From Alphaproteobacteria bacterium (lineage in GTDB: Bacteria > Pseudomonadota > Alphaproteobacteria > Rhizobiales > Xanthobacteraceae), in NCBI GenBank assembly GCA_005884465.1, contig VAZH01000128.1, positions 1 through 18,717 of the forward strand: 18,717 bases of DNA, given 5' to 3'. Shown one piece after another: positions 1 through 8,229 of the stretch. A program made the position numbers and the translations under genes. Below the pieces are notes generated by a model. It worked only from the letters and a program-made list of their open reading frames with translations. It was not told the origin of the DNA and did no database searches. How positions within the stretch are numbered: the first letter of the stretch is position 1; each line of letters starts with the position of its first letter.

Positions 1-15
1 GCTGCGGCTACCCCC

Positions 16-108
16 CTCCCTGATCCTCCCCCATCGCAAGTCGGGCCTGCCCGACTTGCGCAATATTAGACACAACCCGGGTAAGCCCAGGTTGTGGGGG
101 AGAGGGAG
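16..108. repeat. Palindromic intergenic element upstream of ccmB
   Basis: Two stem-loops lie side by side. The first has perfect 12-nt arms (35-46 and 49-60, CGCAAGTCGGGC/GCCCGACTTGCG). The second has 7-nt arms (71-77 and 90-96, CACAACC/GGTTGTG). They are flanked by a pyrimidine-rich run (about 16-32) and a complementary purine-rich run (about 96-108), so the whole region can fold as one cruciform. It carries no gene. It belongs to the class of short interspersed palindromes seen elsewhere in this window, and separates ccmB from whatever lies upstream (expected ccmA). Confidence 0.7.
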
Positions 109-168
109 CGATTTGGGCTCGCGGCTGGATCAGCGTTCACAAGACGTGCGAGCCAATCGGTGCTCCGC

Positions 169-837
169 ATGACTGCGCTCGCAGCACTGATTCAACGGGA
201 TATCAAAAGCGCGCTGCGGGTCGGCGGCGGCGCGCTGATCGGCGTGCTGTTCTTTCTCACCGTGGTGGTGCTGATGCCGTTTGCGGTCGGGCCCGACCTC
301 TCACTGCTGGCGCGGCTCGGCCCTGCGATTCTCTGGCTGGGCGCGTTGCTTGCAAGCCTGCTCACCCTCGACCGGCTGTTCATGGCCGACCACGAGGACG
401 GCTCGCTCGATCTGATCGTGATGAGCCGGACGCCGCTTGAGCTGGCCTGCGCCGTGAAAGCGCTGGCGCATTGGCTCGCCGCCGGGCTGCCACTGATCAT
501 CGCCACCCCGGTTTTGGGGCTGTTGTTGAATCTCGATGCAGCCGCAACTTCCGCCGTCGCGTTGACGCTATTGGCGGGCACGCCGGCGCTGACTTTTACC
601 GGCATGATCGGCGCCGCGCTGGCCGTCACGCTGCATCGCGGCGGGCTGTTGCTTGCCGTACTGGTGCTGCCGTTGTCGATCCCGGTCTTGATTTTCGGCG
701 TAGCAGCCTCGCAGGCCGCGATATCCGGTCCGTTGTCGTTCGGAACGCCGTTTTCGATCCTGTGCGCGCTGTCGCTGGTCAGCTTTGTCATTGGACCTTT
801 CGCGGCCGCCGCGAGCCTGCGGCATGGCCTGGACTGA
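169..837 (+). CDS. ccmB: Heme exporter protein CcmB
   Basis: This is the membrane subunit of the CcmAB(C) ABC-type complex of system I cytochrome c maturation, which works with CcmC and CcmD to release heme-loaded CcmE in the periplasm. The 222-residue product is almost all hydrophobic, with about six membrane segments. It starts with the conserved N-terminal region (ALIQRDIKSALR) and contains the family-typical FMADHEDGSLDLI stretch. The ATG at 169 is chosen because it gives the usual CcmB length. The frame stays open upstream to a GTG at 94, but that lies inside a palindromic repeat. No good ribosome-binding site is visible, so coupling to upstream ccmA (outside the window) is possible. ccmC follows after a 94-nt gap. 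Confidence 0.93.
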   Translation: MTALAALIQRDIKSALRVGGGALIGVLFFLTVVVLMPFAVGPDLSLLARLGPAILWLGALLASLLTLDRLFMADHEDGSLDLIVMSRTPLELACAVKALAHWLAAGLPLIIATPVLGLLLNLDAAATSAVALTLLAGTPALTFTGMIGAALAVTLHRGGLLLAVLVLPLSIPVLIFGVAASQAAISGPLSFGTPFSILCALSLVSFVIGPFAAAASLRHGLD

Positions 838-931
838 TTACCGATTTGATGCCGATCAACTCTCGCTGAGGCGAAATGAAACAAAGCAAGCCACATTGCC
901 TGTCGCGACCGCGGCGATTATCACGGACGCC

Positions 932-1663
932 ATGACGCTGATCGATCTCGCCAACCCTACCCGGTTCCTGACGCTGACCGCGCGCCTGTTGCCGTGGCTT
1001 GCGGCCCTCACCGCCATCCTGCTGCTGATCGGTCTCTATCAATCGGCTGTCGCGCCCGACGACTACCAGCAGGGCGCCACGGTCAAGATCATGTTCATCC
1101 ACGTGCCTAATGCGTGGCTGTCGATGTTCGTCTGGGGCGTGATGAGTCTGGCGGCGCTGGGCACGCTGGTGTGGCGGCATCCCTTAGCGGACGTCGCCGC
1201 CAAAGCCGCCGCCCCGATCGGCGCGGCGTTCACGTTTCTCGCGCTGGTGACGGGCTCGCTGTGGGGCCGGCCAATGTGGGGCACCTATTGGGAATGGGAT
1301 GCGCGGCTGACCTCGGTGCTGATTTTGTTTTTGATGTATCTCGGCCTGATCGCGCTGTGGCGGGCGGTCGAAGATCCCTCGCGTGCCGCGCGCGCCGCGG
1401 CGATCCTGACACTGGTCGGCGCGATCAATCTGCCGATCATCAAATTCTCGGTGGACTGGTGGAATACGCTGCATCAGCCGGCCTCGGTGATGCGGCTCGG
1501 TGGACCTACCCTCGACCGCGCCTTTTTGATTCCGCTGCTGGTGATGGCGGTGGCATTCTCGCTGTTGTTCGTCACGCTGCATCTGGCGGCAATGCGCAAC
1601 GAGATCCTGCGGCGACGGGTGCGCGCGTTGCAAATGATGCAAGCCCGCCAGCGTCCGGCGTGA
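932..1663 (+). CDS. ccmC: Heme-handling protein CcmC
   Basis: This inner-membrane protein presents heme to the chaperone CcmE during cytochrome c maturation (known for the family). The 243-residue product has about six membrane segments. It carries the tryptophan-rich WWD signature at about residues 111-128 ([18 protein letters not shown]) and the two periplasmic heme-ligand histidines in their usual contexts, H57 (FIHVPNAW) and H181 (WWNTLHQ). The ATG at 932 is chosen because the [12 protein letters not shown] start fits the family; the frame is open further upstream into the ccmB end. It lies between ccmB and ccmD, with only 5 nt before ccmD, so it is almost certainly in the same operon. 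Confidence 0.95.
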   Translation: MTLIDLANPTRFLTLTARLLPWLAALTAILLLIGLYQSAVAPDDYQQGATVKIMFIHVPNAWLSMFVWGVMSLAALGTLVWRHPLADVAAKAAAPIGAAFTFLALVTGSLWGRPMWGTYWEWDARLTSVLILFLMYLGLIALWRAVEDPSRAARAAAILTLVGAINLPIIKFSVDWWNTLHQPASVMRLGGPTLDRAFLIPLLVMAVAFSLLFVTLHLAAMRNEILRRRVRALQMMQARQRPA

Positions 1664-1668
1664 ACGCG

Positions 1669-1848
1669 ATGTCGCTTGGTCCCTATGCGTCTTTCATCGT
1701 GACATCCTATTTACTGGTGATGGTCGTGGTGCTGATCCTGATTGCCTGGATCGCGATCGATTATCGCCGCCAGAAACAGCGCGTGCGCGAACTCGACGCG
1801 TCGGGCGTGGTGCGGCGCTCCGGGCGAAGTGCTGCGGAGGTCCGATGA
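1669..1848 (+). CDS. ccmD: Heme exporter accessory protein CcmD
   Basis: This is a small single-pass membrane protein of 59 residues that stabilises the CcmABC-CcmE complex. One hydrophobic segment (about residues 9-30) is followed by a basic cytoplasmic tail ([16 protein letters not shown]), which is the standard CcmD layout. It starts 5 nt after the ccmC stop, and its TGA overlaps the ATG of ccmG in an ATGA junction, indicating translational coupling. Position and topology carry the identification, because CcmD sequences are weakly conserved. Confidence 0.9.
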   Translation: MSLGPYASFIVTSYLLVMVVVLILIAWIAIDYRRQKQRVRELDASGVVRRSGRSAAEVR

Positions 1849-2444
1849 GCGATCCGGCAGCAACAGACGCATCGCGGCAACGCCGGTCCTGGATCAGGTC
1901 CTGGCCGATGGCGCTGCCGCTCATCGCATTCGCCGCACTGGCCGCGATCCTCTGGTTCCGGCTGGGCACCGGTGACCCCTCGCGCATCCCCTCCGCCCTG
2001 ATCGGCCGCCCGGCTCCGCAAACCGCGCTGCCGCCGCTTGCGGGCCTCGTCAATAACGGCGCACAGGTGCCCGGGCTCGATCCTGCGGTGTTCAAGGGCA
2101 AGGTCAGCGTCGTCAATGTCTGGGCGTCGTGGTGCGTGCCCTGCCACGACGAAGCGCCGCTTTTGACCGAGCTTGCCCGCGACAAGCGATTGCAGATCGT
2201 CGGCATCAACTACAAGGACGCACCCGACAACGCCCGGCGCTTTCTCGGCCGTTACGGCAATCCGTTCGGCATTGTCGGCGTCGACGGCAACGGCCGCGCC
2301 TCGATCGAATGGGGGGTCTATGGCGTGCCCGAGACTTTTGTGGTCGGCCGCGAAGGCACCATCGTCTACAAGCTGGTCGGTCCGGTCACCCCGGCGAATT
2401 TCGACACCGTGCTCAAGGCCGAGATCGACAAGGCGCTGAAGTGA
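1845..2444 (+). CDS. ccmG: Thiol:disulfide interchange protein CcmG/DsbE (CycY)
   Basis: This is a membrane-anchored periplasmic thioredoxin-like reductase that keeps apocytochrome c haem-binding cysteines reduced for haem ligation. The 199-residue product has an N-terminal anchor (about residues 22-40), a thioredoxin fold, the active site WCVPC at residues 96-100, and the cis-proline segment GVYGVPETF typical of the DsbE/CcmG family. Length matches the family. Its start overlaps the ccmD stop by 4 nt (ATGA). It is the last gene of the ccm block seen here; ccmIEFH are not in the window and would be encoded elsewhere. Confidence 0.95.
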   Translation: MSDPAATDASRQRRSWIRSWPMALPLIAFAALAAILWFRLGTGDPSRIPSALIGRPAPQTALPPLAGLVNNGAQVPGLDPAVFKGKVSVVNVWASWCVPCHDEAPLLTELARDKRLQIVGINYKDAPDNARRFLGRYGNPFGIVGVDGNGRASIEWGVYGVPETFVVGREGTIVYKLVGPVTPANFDTVLKAEIDKALK

Positions 2445-2452
2445 CGACGTAG

Positions 2453-2560
2453 TCGTCATTCCGGGGCGCGAGTGAAACGAGCGAACCCGGAAGCTCGAGA
2501 TTCCCCGATGTGCAATCGCACATCTGAGGTCTGGTCCTTCGGACCATCCCGGAATGACGA
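2453..2560. repeat. Palindromic intergenic element, CGTCATTCCGGG type
   Basis: The 13-nt terminal arms are perfect inverted repeats: TCGTCATTCCGGG at 2453-2465 and CCCGGAATGACGA at 2548-2560. Internal hairpins include GATGTGCAATCGCACATC (about 2507-2524) and GGTCTGGTCCTTCGGACC (about 2528-2545). The element begins 9 nt after the ccmG stop and could form a structured 3' end for the ccm transcript. The layout is the one I recognise as very common between genes in Bradyrhizobium genomes. Confidence 0.85.
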
Positions 2561-2686
2561 GGGGCGAATTTGGCTGCAAATAATTTTTCGCTTTTATCTG
2601 CCGTTCATTTGGCGGCCATGGCGGCGCCACGAATTCGCAGCTAGCTTGATGGCGTTACTTAAACCGTCCTGGGAGGGACACCCCAA

Positions 2687-3058
2687 ATGCGTTATTTTAC
2701 GTTCGCTTCAATTGCTGCAACTGCACTGGCGCTTGGCGTGCTGACGGCCTCGCCGTCGATCGCCCAGACGACCCAGCCCGCCGCCAAATCCGACAAGATG
2801 GCTCCCGCTCCGAAAGCCGATTCGAAGATGGCGCCGGCAGCGAAGATGGCGCCCGCCGCCAAGTCCGATCTGCTCGACATCAACTCCGCCAGCTCCGAAG
2901 AACTCGACGCGCTTCCGGGGGTCGGCAAGGCCTATTCGGCAGCCATCATCAAGGGCCGCCCCTACAAGGGCAAGGACGAGCTGGTGCAGAAGAAGGTTGT
3001 GCCGCAGGCAACCTATGACAAAATCAAGGACAAGATCATCGCCAAGCAGAAGAGCTGA
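2687..3058 (+). CDS. Exported helix-hairpin-helix (ComEA-like) protein
   Basis: This 123-residue protein has three parts. A signal peptide occupies residues 1-26, with probable cleavage after SIA. A lysine/alanine/proline-rich linker (about residues 30-60) contains repeated KMAPA units. A C-terminal helix-hairpin-helix domain (about 62-118) holds the DINSASSEELDALPGVG hallmark of ComEA/HHH_3 proteins, which bind DNA non-specifically. A good ribosome-binding site, GGAGG (2672-2676), precedes the ATG. Unlike full ComEA it has no clear membrane anchor beyond the signal peptide. A role in DNA binding in the periplasm is inferred from the domain only. It stands alone between two palindromic repeats. 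Confidence 0.85.
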   Translation: MRYFTFASIAATALALGVLTASPSIAQTTQPAAKSDKMAPAPKADSKMAPAAKMAPAAKSDLLDINSASSEELDALPGVGKAYSAAIIKGRPYKGKDELVQKKVVPQATYDKIKDKIIAKQKS

Positions 3059-3064
3059 TCGGTT

Positions 3065-3182
3065 CGTCGTTGCGAGCCAACGGGTCGCGCGAATGCGCGC
3101 CCGATGACAAAATCCGCGAAGCAATCCAGAGCCGAGGAAACGAGAGCTGGATTGCTTCGTCGCCTCGCTCCTCGCAATGACG
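3065..3182. repeat. Palindromic intergenic element after the HhH gene
   Basis: The outer arms CGTCGTTGCGAG (3065-3076) and CTCGCAATGACG (3171-3182) pair with one G-T wobble. An inner pair, GAAGCAATCCAG (about 3118-3129) and CTGGATTGCTTC (about 3147-3158), forms a second stem, and a GCGCGAATGCGCGC hairpin lies near 3087-3100. The element fills the gap between two convergent genes (the HhH gene and ispZ), so it may act as a bidirectional transcript end; that role is inferred. Confidence 0.8.
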
Positions 3183-3212
3183 GGTAAAAGCCGGGCGCGG
3201 CGAGGGAGCAGC

Positions 3213-3815
3213 TTACCCCTTGCTCACATCGCCAGCCTCCGCTTCGCTCGCTTGCAGCGAGGCCGGCTCCAGGTGGTAGCGCTTGACCAGCGGCATCTGC
3301 GTGATTGCAAAGCCCATGGTCAGCGGAATCACGCCGAACGCCTTGAACGCCACCCAGACATCGGTGCTCTGGGTGCGCCAGATGACTTCATTCAGGATCG
3401 CCATCGCGAAAAAGAACAATGCCCAGCGCATCGTCAGGATGCGCCAGCCGTGCGGCGTGAGATTGAACATCTGATCAAACATGATGGCGATGAAGGAGCG
3501 GCCGAATAGCAACCCGCCGCCGAGGATCGCAGCGAACAGCCCGTAAATGATGGTGGGCTTGACCTTGATGAAAGTTTCATCGTGCAACACCAGGGTCAGC
3601 GTGCCGAACACGATGACGATGATGCCGGTGACCAGCGCCATCATCGGCACGTGCCGCGTCACCACGTAAGACACGATCATCGCGGCGACGATCGCCACCA
3701 TAAAGGCGCCGGTGGCCACGAACAGATTGAATTTGGCGTTGGCTGTGAAAAACACGATCAGCGGCCCGAGTTCGGTCGCAAGCTTGAACAGCGGATGCGG
3801 CGTGGTCTTGTCCAT
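3213..3815 (-). CDS. ispZ: Intracellular septation protein A family (IspZ/YciB)
   Basis: This is an inner-membrane protein of the YciB/IspZ family, linked in enterobacteria to septation and envelope integrity; its biochemical role is not settled. The 200-residue product has about five or six membrane segments and conserved family stretches, including ELGPLIVFF near the N-terminus, [14 protein letters not shown], and ALNEVIWR-like [17 protein letters not shown]. The ATG at 3815 gives [15 protein letters not shown] and the usual length. The frame continues upstream through a palindromic repeat, so longer starts are unlikely. It lies downstream of ftsY on the same strand, an arrangement I recall from related alphaproteobacteria. 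Confidence 0.92.
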   Translation of the reverse strand: MDKTTPHPLFKLATELGPLIVFFTANAKFNLFVATGAFMVAIVAAMIVSYVVTRHVPMMALVTGIIVIVFGTLTLVLHDETFIKVKPTIIYGLFAAILGGGLLFGRSFIAIMFDQMFNLTPHGWRILTMRWALFFFAMAILNEVIWRTQSTDVWVAFKAFGVIPLTMGFAITQMPLVKRYHLEPASLQASEAEAGDVSKG

Positions 3816-3833
3816 TACACTACCTGTTGCTGC

Positions 3834-3932
3834 CGTCATCATCCGCGAAAGCGGATGATCCAGTATTCCGAGCCGTCTCGTTTCTCTCCGACGCTGCGGC
3901 GTACTGGATGCCCCACCGACGCGGGGCATGAC
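3834..3932. repeat. Palindromic element between ftsY and ispZ
   Basis: The element begins CGTCATCATCCGCGAAAGCG and ends with GCGGGGCATGAC. Its middle includes GATCCAGTATTCC and GCTGCGGCGTACTGGAT segments that match, in the same order, the element at 11127-11227; the two are clearly members of one family. It separates the ftsY stop (3942) from the ispZ start (3815) and supplies most of the apparent upstream extension of the ispZ reading frame. Confidence 0.85.
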
Positions 3933-3941
3933 AAGAGAAAA

Positions 3942-4889
3942 CTAAGACTCAATCCCCGCAATCGCGTTTGCAAAATCTCGCGCGGTAAACGGCGCGAGAT
4001 CGTCGATGCCCTCGCCGACGCCGATGAAGTGCACCGGCAGCTTGTGCCTTTCGGCCAAGGCTACCAGGATGCCGCCGCGCGCCGTGCCGTCGAGCTTTGT
4101 CATCACCAGGCCGGTGACCCCTGCGGTACGCTGAAACGCCTCGACCTGCGACAGCGCATTTTGTCCCACCGTGGCATCCAGCACCAGCAGCACCGCATGC
4201 GGCGCCGACGCCTCGACCTTCCTGATGACGCGAACGACCTTTTCCAGCTCGTTCATCAGTTCGGCCTTGTTCTGCAGACGGCCGGCGGTGTCGACCAGCA
4301 GCACGTCGAGCTTTTGCTCTTTTGCCGCACTCAATGCGTTGAAGGCAAGGCTCGCGGAATCCGAGCCCTGGGCTCCGGCGATAACCGGCGATTTGGTGCG
4401 TTCGCCCCAAATTTTCAACTGCTCGATCGCGGCCGCCCGAAAGGTGTCGCCCGCGGCCAGCATCACCTTGCGGCCCTCGGCGGAGAGTTTAGCTGCAAGC
4501 TTGCCGATGGTGGTGGTTTTTCCGGAACCATTGACACCGACCACGAGAATGACGAACGGCTTTTTTGCGTGGTCTATCTCGAGCGGCCTCGCCACCGGCG
4601 CAAGCACCTTCTCGACTTCGGTTGCGACCACGGTCTTCACGTCATCCGCCGTGATCGCCTTGTCGTAACGGCCGACGCCGACCGCGGCGGCAATGCGCGA
4701 TGCCACCTCGGTTCCCAAATCGGCGCGCAGCAGCACGTCCTCGATATCGTCGAGCATCGCCTGATCGAGCTTGCGCTTGGTGACGAGATCGGCCACCGCC
4801 GACCCGAGCGAGCTCGAGGTGCGCTTCAGGCCGCCGGTCAGCCGTTGCCACCAGCTCAGTTTTGTCGTTGCGGAAGTGGTATCATTCAT
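3942..4889 (-). CDS. ftsY: Signal recognition particle receptor FtsY
   Basis: This GTPase docks SRP-ribosome complexes at the inner membrane by pairing with Ffh (encoded in this window at 11280). The 315-residue product has a short N-terminal amphipathic segment (SWWQRLTGGLKRTSSSLG) that fits membrane contact, an N domain, then the G domain. Motifs are GVNGSGKTT at 118-126, DTAGR at 200-204 and TKLDG at 264-268. It lacks the long acidic A domain of the E. coli protein, as in many alphaproteobacteria. The ATG at 4889 is chosen because MNDTTS precedes the SWW helix; upstream in-frame sequence lies in the opposite-strand pseudouridine synthase gene. It is divergent from that gene with only 26 nt between starts. 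Confidence 0.96.
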   Translation of the reverse strand: MNDTTSATTKLSWWQRLTGGLKRTSSSLGSAVADLVTKRKLDQAMLDDIEDVLLRADLGTEVASRIAAAVGVGRYDKAITADDVKTVVATEVEKVLAPVARPLEIDHAKKPFVILVVGVNGSGKTTTIGKLAAKLSAEGRKVMLAAGDTFRAAAIEQLKIWGERTKSPVIAGAQGSDSASLAFNALSAAKEQKLDVLLVDTAGRLQNKAELMNELEKVVRVIRKVEASAPHAVLLVLDATVGQNALSQVEAFQRTAGVTGLVMTKLDGTARGGILVALAERHKLPVHFIGVGEGIDDLAPFTARDFANAIAGIES

Positions 4890-4915
4890 GCCGGGTGTGT
4901 TAGCGGTTTCGTGCC

Positions 4916-5713
4916 ATGAGCGAAAGTCTCGACCAACCGATCGAAGTTCCCGAATTGACAGCGGATGAAATCCAGGCCCGCGTGCTCCATCGCGACGGGC
5001 TGATGCTCGTGATCGACAAGCCCGCGGGGCTGCCGGTGCATCGTGGCCCCAAAGGCGGCGCCAATCTCGAATCCTCCTTCGACGCGTTGCGCTTCGGATT
5101 GCCGCGTCCGCCGGTTCTCGCCCACCGGCTCGACCGGGACACCTCCGGCTGCCTCGTACTCGGACGCCATCGCAAGGCAACCGCGTCACTGGGGCTTTTG
5201 TTCAAGCATGGCAGGATTTCCAAGACCTACTGGGCGGTGGTCGAAGGCGGCCCGGTCGAAGACGAGGGCGTAATCGACCTGCCGCTCGGCCGCCTCAATG
5301 CCGAGCGCGGCTGGTGGCAGAAGCCCGATCCGGAAGGGCAGTCCGCGGTCACCAAGTGGAAAGTGCTCGGTCGTTCTTTTGGCGTGAACCTCAGCAGCAC
5401 CGCCCGTGCCGACCCCCCTCCCCGGCCCTCCCGCGCAAGGGAGGAGGGAGCAACCCAGCTAACCTGGCTGGCGCTCGAGCCGGTCACAGGCCGGACCCAT
5501 CAATTGCGCGTTCACGCTTCAGCTCAGGGTTGGCCGATTGTCGGCGATAATATCTATGGCAACGGTCCGCGTTTCGGCGAACCGCGCCTGCATCTGCATT
5601 CGCGCGAGCTCGTGATTCCGATTTCCAGGAACAAGGACCCGGTACGCGTCGTCGCGCCGGCGCCGGCGCATATGCACGAGCGGCTCAGGGCGTGCGGGTG
5701 GAATGGGGGGTAA
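4916..5713 (+). CDS. RluA-family pseudouridine synthase with a repeat-derived insertion
   Basis: The protein isomerises uridine to pseudouridine in RNA; the exact target (rRNA or tRNA) cannot be told. The 265-residue product has the catalytic motif HRLDRDTSG at 70-78, with D73 as the expected catalytic aspartate. It also has the family motifs VIDKPAGLPVH (33-42), ISKTYWAVVEG (101-111) and EPVTGRTHQLRVH (188-200). There is no S4 domain. Residues about 154-180 (including RADPPPRPSRAREEG) look foreign: the underlying DNA is a palindromic GC-rich repeat (5411-5450) read through in frame. The gene lies on the + strand, between two - strand genes, divergent from ftsY and convergent with mtaB. Confidence 0.9.
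   Translation: MSESLDQPIEVPELTADEIQARVLHRDGLMLVIDKPAGLPVHRGPKGGANLESSFDALRFGLPRPPVLAHRLDRDTSGCLVLGRHRKATASLGLLFKHGRISKTYWAVVEGGPVEDEGVIDLPLGRLNAERGWWQKPDPEGQSAVTKWKVLGRSFGVNLSSTARADPPPRPSRAREEGATQLTWLALEPVTGRTHQLRVHASAQGWPIVGDNIYGNGPRFGEPRLHLHSRELVIPISRNKDPVRVVAPAPAHMHERLRACGWNGG
5411..5450. repeat. Palindromic mini-repeat inside the pseudouridine synthase gene
   Basis: A pyrimidine-rich run (about 5413-5432) is followed by GCGCAA and a purine-rich run (5439-5450). The core arms CCTCCC (5427-5432) and GGGAGG (5439-5444) pair perfectly. The composition resembles the flanks of the element at 16-108. It is translated in frame as a Pro/Arg-rich segment (DPPPRPSRAREEG) between two well-conserved parts of the enzyme. 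Confidence 0.65.
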
Positions 5714-5719
5714 TTTTTC

Positions 5720-5860
5720 TTCCCCTCTCCCCTTGTGGGAGAGGGTGGCTCGCATCGTCAGATGCGAGCCGGGTGAGGGGTCTCTTTCCGCGGATGCAAA
5801 CCCCTCATCCGGCGCGGACTTCGTCCGCGCCACCTTCTCCACAAGGGGAGAAGGAAGAGG
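5720..5860. repeat. Palindromic element between convergent rluA-type gene and mtaB
   Basis: The outer arms are CTTCCCCTCTCCCCTTGTGG (from 5720) and CCACAAGGGGAGAAGGAAG (ending about 5857), nearly perfect inverted repeats. Internal hairpins are GGCTCGCATCGTCAGATGCGAGCC (about 5747-5770) and GGCGCGGACTTCGTCCGCGCC (about 5812-5832). The element starts 7 nt after one stop codon and ends 5 nt before the other, so it could end transcripts from both sides. No gene is present. Confidence 0.85.
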
Positions 5861-5864
5861 TCTC

Positions 5865-7136
5865 TCACACCGTCAGCCGCGCACCGTCATTTCCGGTAAT
5901 CGTCAGCGCCCGCACCGCGCCGGGCGTCTCATCCGCGATCGCTACCGGCAAAAAATGCTCGGTGCGGCCCTGCCCGGCGCTCTCGACCAGAACATGGCGC
6001 GTCGCGCCGGTTTCCGATGTCAGCCGCCTTTGCAACGCCGCCTCGCCCGCCATGCGCAGTCGCTTCGCGCGCTCCCTGATCTTGTCGCCCCCTACCTGCG
6101 GCATCCGCGCCGCCGGCGTGCCCGGCCGCGGCGAATAGGGAAACACGTGCAGGAAGGTCAGATCGCACTCTTCGACCAGATCCAGCGAGCGCTTAAACAT
6201 TTCCTCAGTTTCCGTCGGAAAGCCCGCGATGATATCGGCGCCGAGCGCGATGCCCGGTCGCAGCCGCCGCACCTGCGCGCAAAACTGAACTGCCTGGCGA
6301 CGCGAATGCCGCCGCTTCATCCGCTTCAAAATCAGGTCGTCGCCGGACTGCAGCGACAAATGCAGATGCGGCATCAACCGCTCGTCACCCGCGATCACAT
6401 CGAGCAGATCGCGATCGACTTCGACCTGATCGATCGATGAAATCCGCAACCGCTTCAATTCCGGAACGTGCCGCAAGATCTGTTTTGTCAACAGGCCGAG
6501 TTTCGGCGTGCCCGGCAGATCGGCGCCATAACTCGTCAGATCGACGCCGGTCAGCACGATCTCGGCGTGGCCGCGCTCGACCAGCGCGCGGACCTGGCTG
6601 ACTACGGCGCCCATCGGCACCGAGCGCGAATTACCGCGGCCGAAAGGAATGATGCAGAAGGTGCAGCGGTGATCGCAGCCGTTCTGCACCTGCACGAATA
6701 CCCGCGGCAGGCCTTTCTGAAATCCGTCGACGAGATGCGGCGCCATTTCGCGGACCGCCATGATATCGGCGACCGCGATCTTCTCGCTCTCGGCAATCCC
6801 GAACCCTGGACCGGCGTCGAGCGCCGTGCGGGCCGCGTGCCAGGCCTCAGTGCGCATCTTGTCGTCATTGCCGACGACGCGATCGACCTCGGCCATGCCG
6901 GCGAACATCCGGGGCTCGATCTGCGCGGCGCAACCAGTCACCACGATACGCAGCTCCGGCCGTTCGCGTTTCAGCCGCCGGATCGATTGCCGCGCCTGTG
7001 CCACGGCTTCGTTGGTGACCGCGCAGCTATTGACGACGATGGTGTCACTGAGGCCGGCGCTCGCTGCCTCGCGCAAAATCACCTCGGATTCGAAGGCATT
7101 GAGGCGGCAGCCGAAGGTGACGATTTCGACGCTCAT
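5865..7136 (-). CDS. mtaB: tRNA (N6-threonylcarbamoyladenosine(37)-C2)-methylthiotransferase MtaB
   Basis: This radical-SAM enzyme converts t6A37 to ms2t6A37 in tRNAs reading ANN codons. The 423-residue product has the N-terminal UPF0004 domain with three cysteines for the auxiliary cluster (C10, C38, C69). The radical-SAM triad is C154, C158, C161 in CDHRCTFC. A C-terminal TRAM-like region follows (about 365-423). The start VEIVTFGCRLNAFESE and the GRGNSRS segment are typical of MtaB rather than MiaB. It starts 3 nt after the dapF stop, so the two are cotranscribed, and is convergent with the pseudouridine synthase gene. Confidence 0.95.
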   Translation of the reverse strand: MSVEIVTFGCRLNAFESEVILREAASAGLSDTIVVNSCAVTNEAVAQARQSIRRLKRERPELRIVVTGCAAQIEPRMFAGMAEVDRVVGNDDKMRTEAWHAARTALDAGPGFGIAESEKIAVADIMAVREMAPHLVDGFQKGLPRVFVQVQNGCDHRCTFCIIPFGRGNSRSVPMGAVVSQVRALVERGHAEIVLTGVDLTSYGADLPGTPKLGLLTKQILRHVPELKRLRISSIDQVEVDRDLLDVIAGDERLMPHLHLSLQSGDDLILKRMKRRHSRRQAVQFCAQVRRLRPGIALGADIIAGFPTETEEMFKRSLDLVEECDLTFLHVFPYSPRPGTPAARMPQVGGDKIRERAKRLRMAGEAALQRRLTSETGATRHVLVESAGQGRTEHFLPVAIADETPGAVRALTITGNDGARLTV

Positions 7137-7139
7137 GAT

Positions 7140-8012
7140 CTACGCGACGGAAGCAAACAGCGCCGGATCGAAGCGGCCCTCATACTCGAATGTCGCCGTG
7201 CCCGTCATCAAGACGTGGTCATCGCCTTCGCGCCACTCGATCAAGAGCTCGCCGCCGGGCAGCGATATCTGCACCCTGCGATCGGCGCGCTTGAGCCGCG
7301 CCGCCGCGACGGCGGTGGCGCAGGCCGCCGAGCCGCAGGCCTTGGTCAGCCCGGCGCCGCGCTCCCAGGTTCGGATCGTGATGTGGCCGCGGTCGACGAT
7401 ATGCGCGAGCGTGATATTGGCGCGCTCGGGAAAGATCGGGTGATTTTCCAATAGCGGCCCGAAGCGGGCGAGATCGTGGGCGTCGACGTTATCGACCCAG
7501 AAGATCGCATGCGGATTGCCCATGCTGACCACGGAAGGCGTATGCAGCACCGGCGCGTCGATGGGGCCAATCTGCAGCTCGATCGAGCGGGTGTCGCGAA
7601 ACTCCTCCGCGAGAGGAATATCCTTCCAGCCGAATTTCGGCGGGCCCATGTCGACGGTATAGAGATCGCCGGATGGTCCCTGCCAGCAATCCAGGAGCCC
7701 GGCCCGGGTCTCGAAGGTAACGGCGGTCTGGCCAGTGTCCTCGAACAACCGGCGTGCCACGCAACGCATGCCGTTGCCGCAGGCGGCGGCTTCGGAGCCG
7801 TCATTGTTGTAGATGCGGATGAAGGCCTCGGTGCCTTTGAGACGCGGCGGCTGCAGCACCATCAGCTGGTCGTAATGTACGCCGCCAGGGGTGGCTATCG
7901 CGCGGGCTTCCTCTGACGTGACGACGGCGGGCTTGTCGCGCATATCGACCACGACAATCTCGTTGCCGATGCCGTTCATCTTGGCAAACGCTTGGTTGGC
8001 GAGCGCGCTCAT
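7140..8012 (-). CDS. dapF: Diaminopimelate epimerase
   Basis: This PLP-independent epimerase converts LL- to meso-diaminopimelate for lysine and peptidoglycan synthesis. The 290-residue product has both catalytic cysteines in their usual contexts, C78 ([10 protein letters not shown]) and C226 ([10 protein letters not shown]). It also shows the N-terminal [15 protein letters not shown] segment and [12 protein letters not shown]. The ATG at 8012 is preceded on its strand by a GGGAA ribosome-binding-like sequence. It is the first gene of the - strand dapF-mtaB pair. A TATAAG hexamer (8035-8040 on the - strand) lies just upstream and could be a -10 element, though no good -35 goes with it. Confidence 0.97.
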   Translation of the reverse strand: MSALANQAFAKMNGIGNEIVVVDMRDKPAVVTSEEARAIATPGGVHYDQLMVLQPPRLKGTEAFIRIYNNDGSEAAACGNGMRCVARRLFEDTGQTAVTFETRAGLLDCWQGPSGDLYTVDMGPPKFGWKDIPLAEEFRDTRSIELQIGPIDAPVLHTPSVVSMGNPHAIFWVDNVDAHDLARFGPLLENHPIFPERANITLAHIVDRGHITIRTWERGAGLTKACGSAACATAVAAARLKRADRRVQISLPGGELLIEWREGDDHVLMTGTATFEYEGRFDPALFASVA

Positions 8013-8229
8013 GGAATTTCCCGATTGTGCGTCCCTTATATGGCGAATGATGCCGGATTGGCCAGTGCGGCAAATCTGTGTCGGCTACCTTCGCTTGACA
8101 GAGAAGGCCCATGACGCATCTGGCATGGGACGAAAGCCGACCTCGCGTGTTAGCCTGCATCAGTCGCCAGCGGAATCCGGCAAGACGCTGCGCAACGCAA
8201 TTGCTGAAAAGACCGTGGAGACCGTCCGA
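8013..8229. other. Divergent intergenic region between dapF and the GyrI-like gene
   Basis: This 217-nt gap separates genes reading outward and should hold both promoters. On the + strand a perfect TTGACA is present at 8095-8100, but the -10 region 17 nt later (8118-8123, ATCTGG) is poor. On the - strand TATAAG (complement of 8035-8040) is a possible -10 for dapF. Unlike most gaps here, it has no long palindromic element. The promoter calls are weak. Confidence 0.3.

Noticed and set aside
2472..2744. A 90-codon frame after ccmG
   Set aside because: It begins inside a palindromic repeat and overlaps the start of the exported HhH gene; it has no ribosome-binding site.
3582..4919. A 445-codon open frame antisense to ftsY and ispZ
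   Set aside because: It is a high-GC shadow: the opposite strand has clear FtsY and IspZ motifs, while this frame is His/Arg-rich with no recognisable domain.
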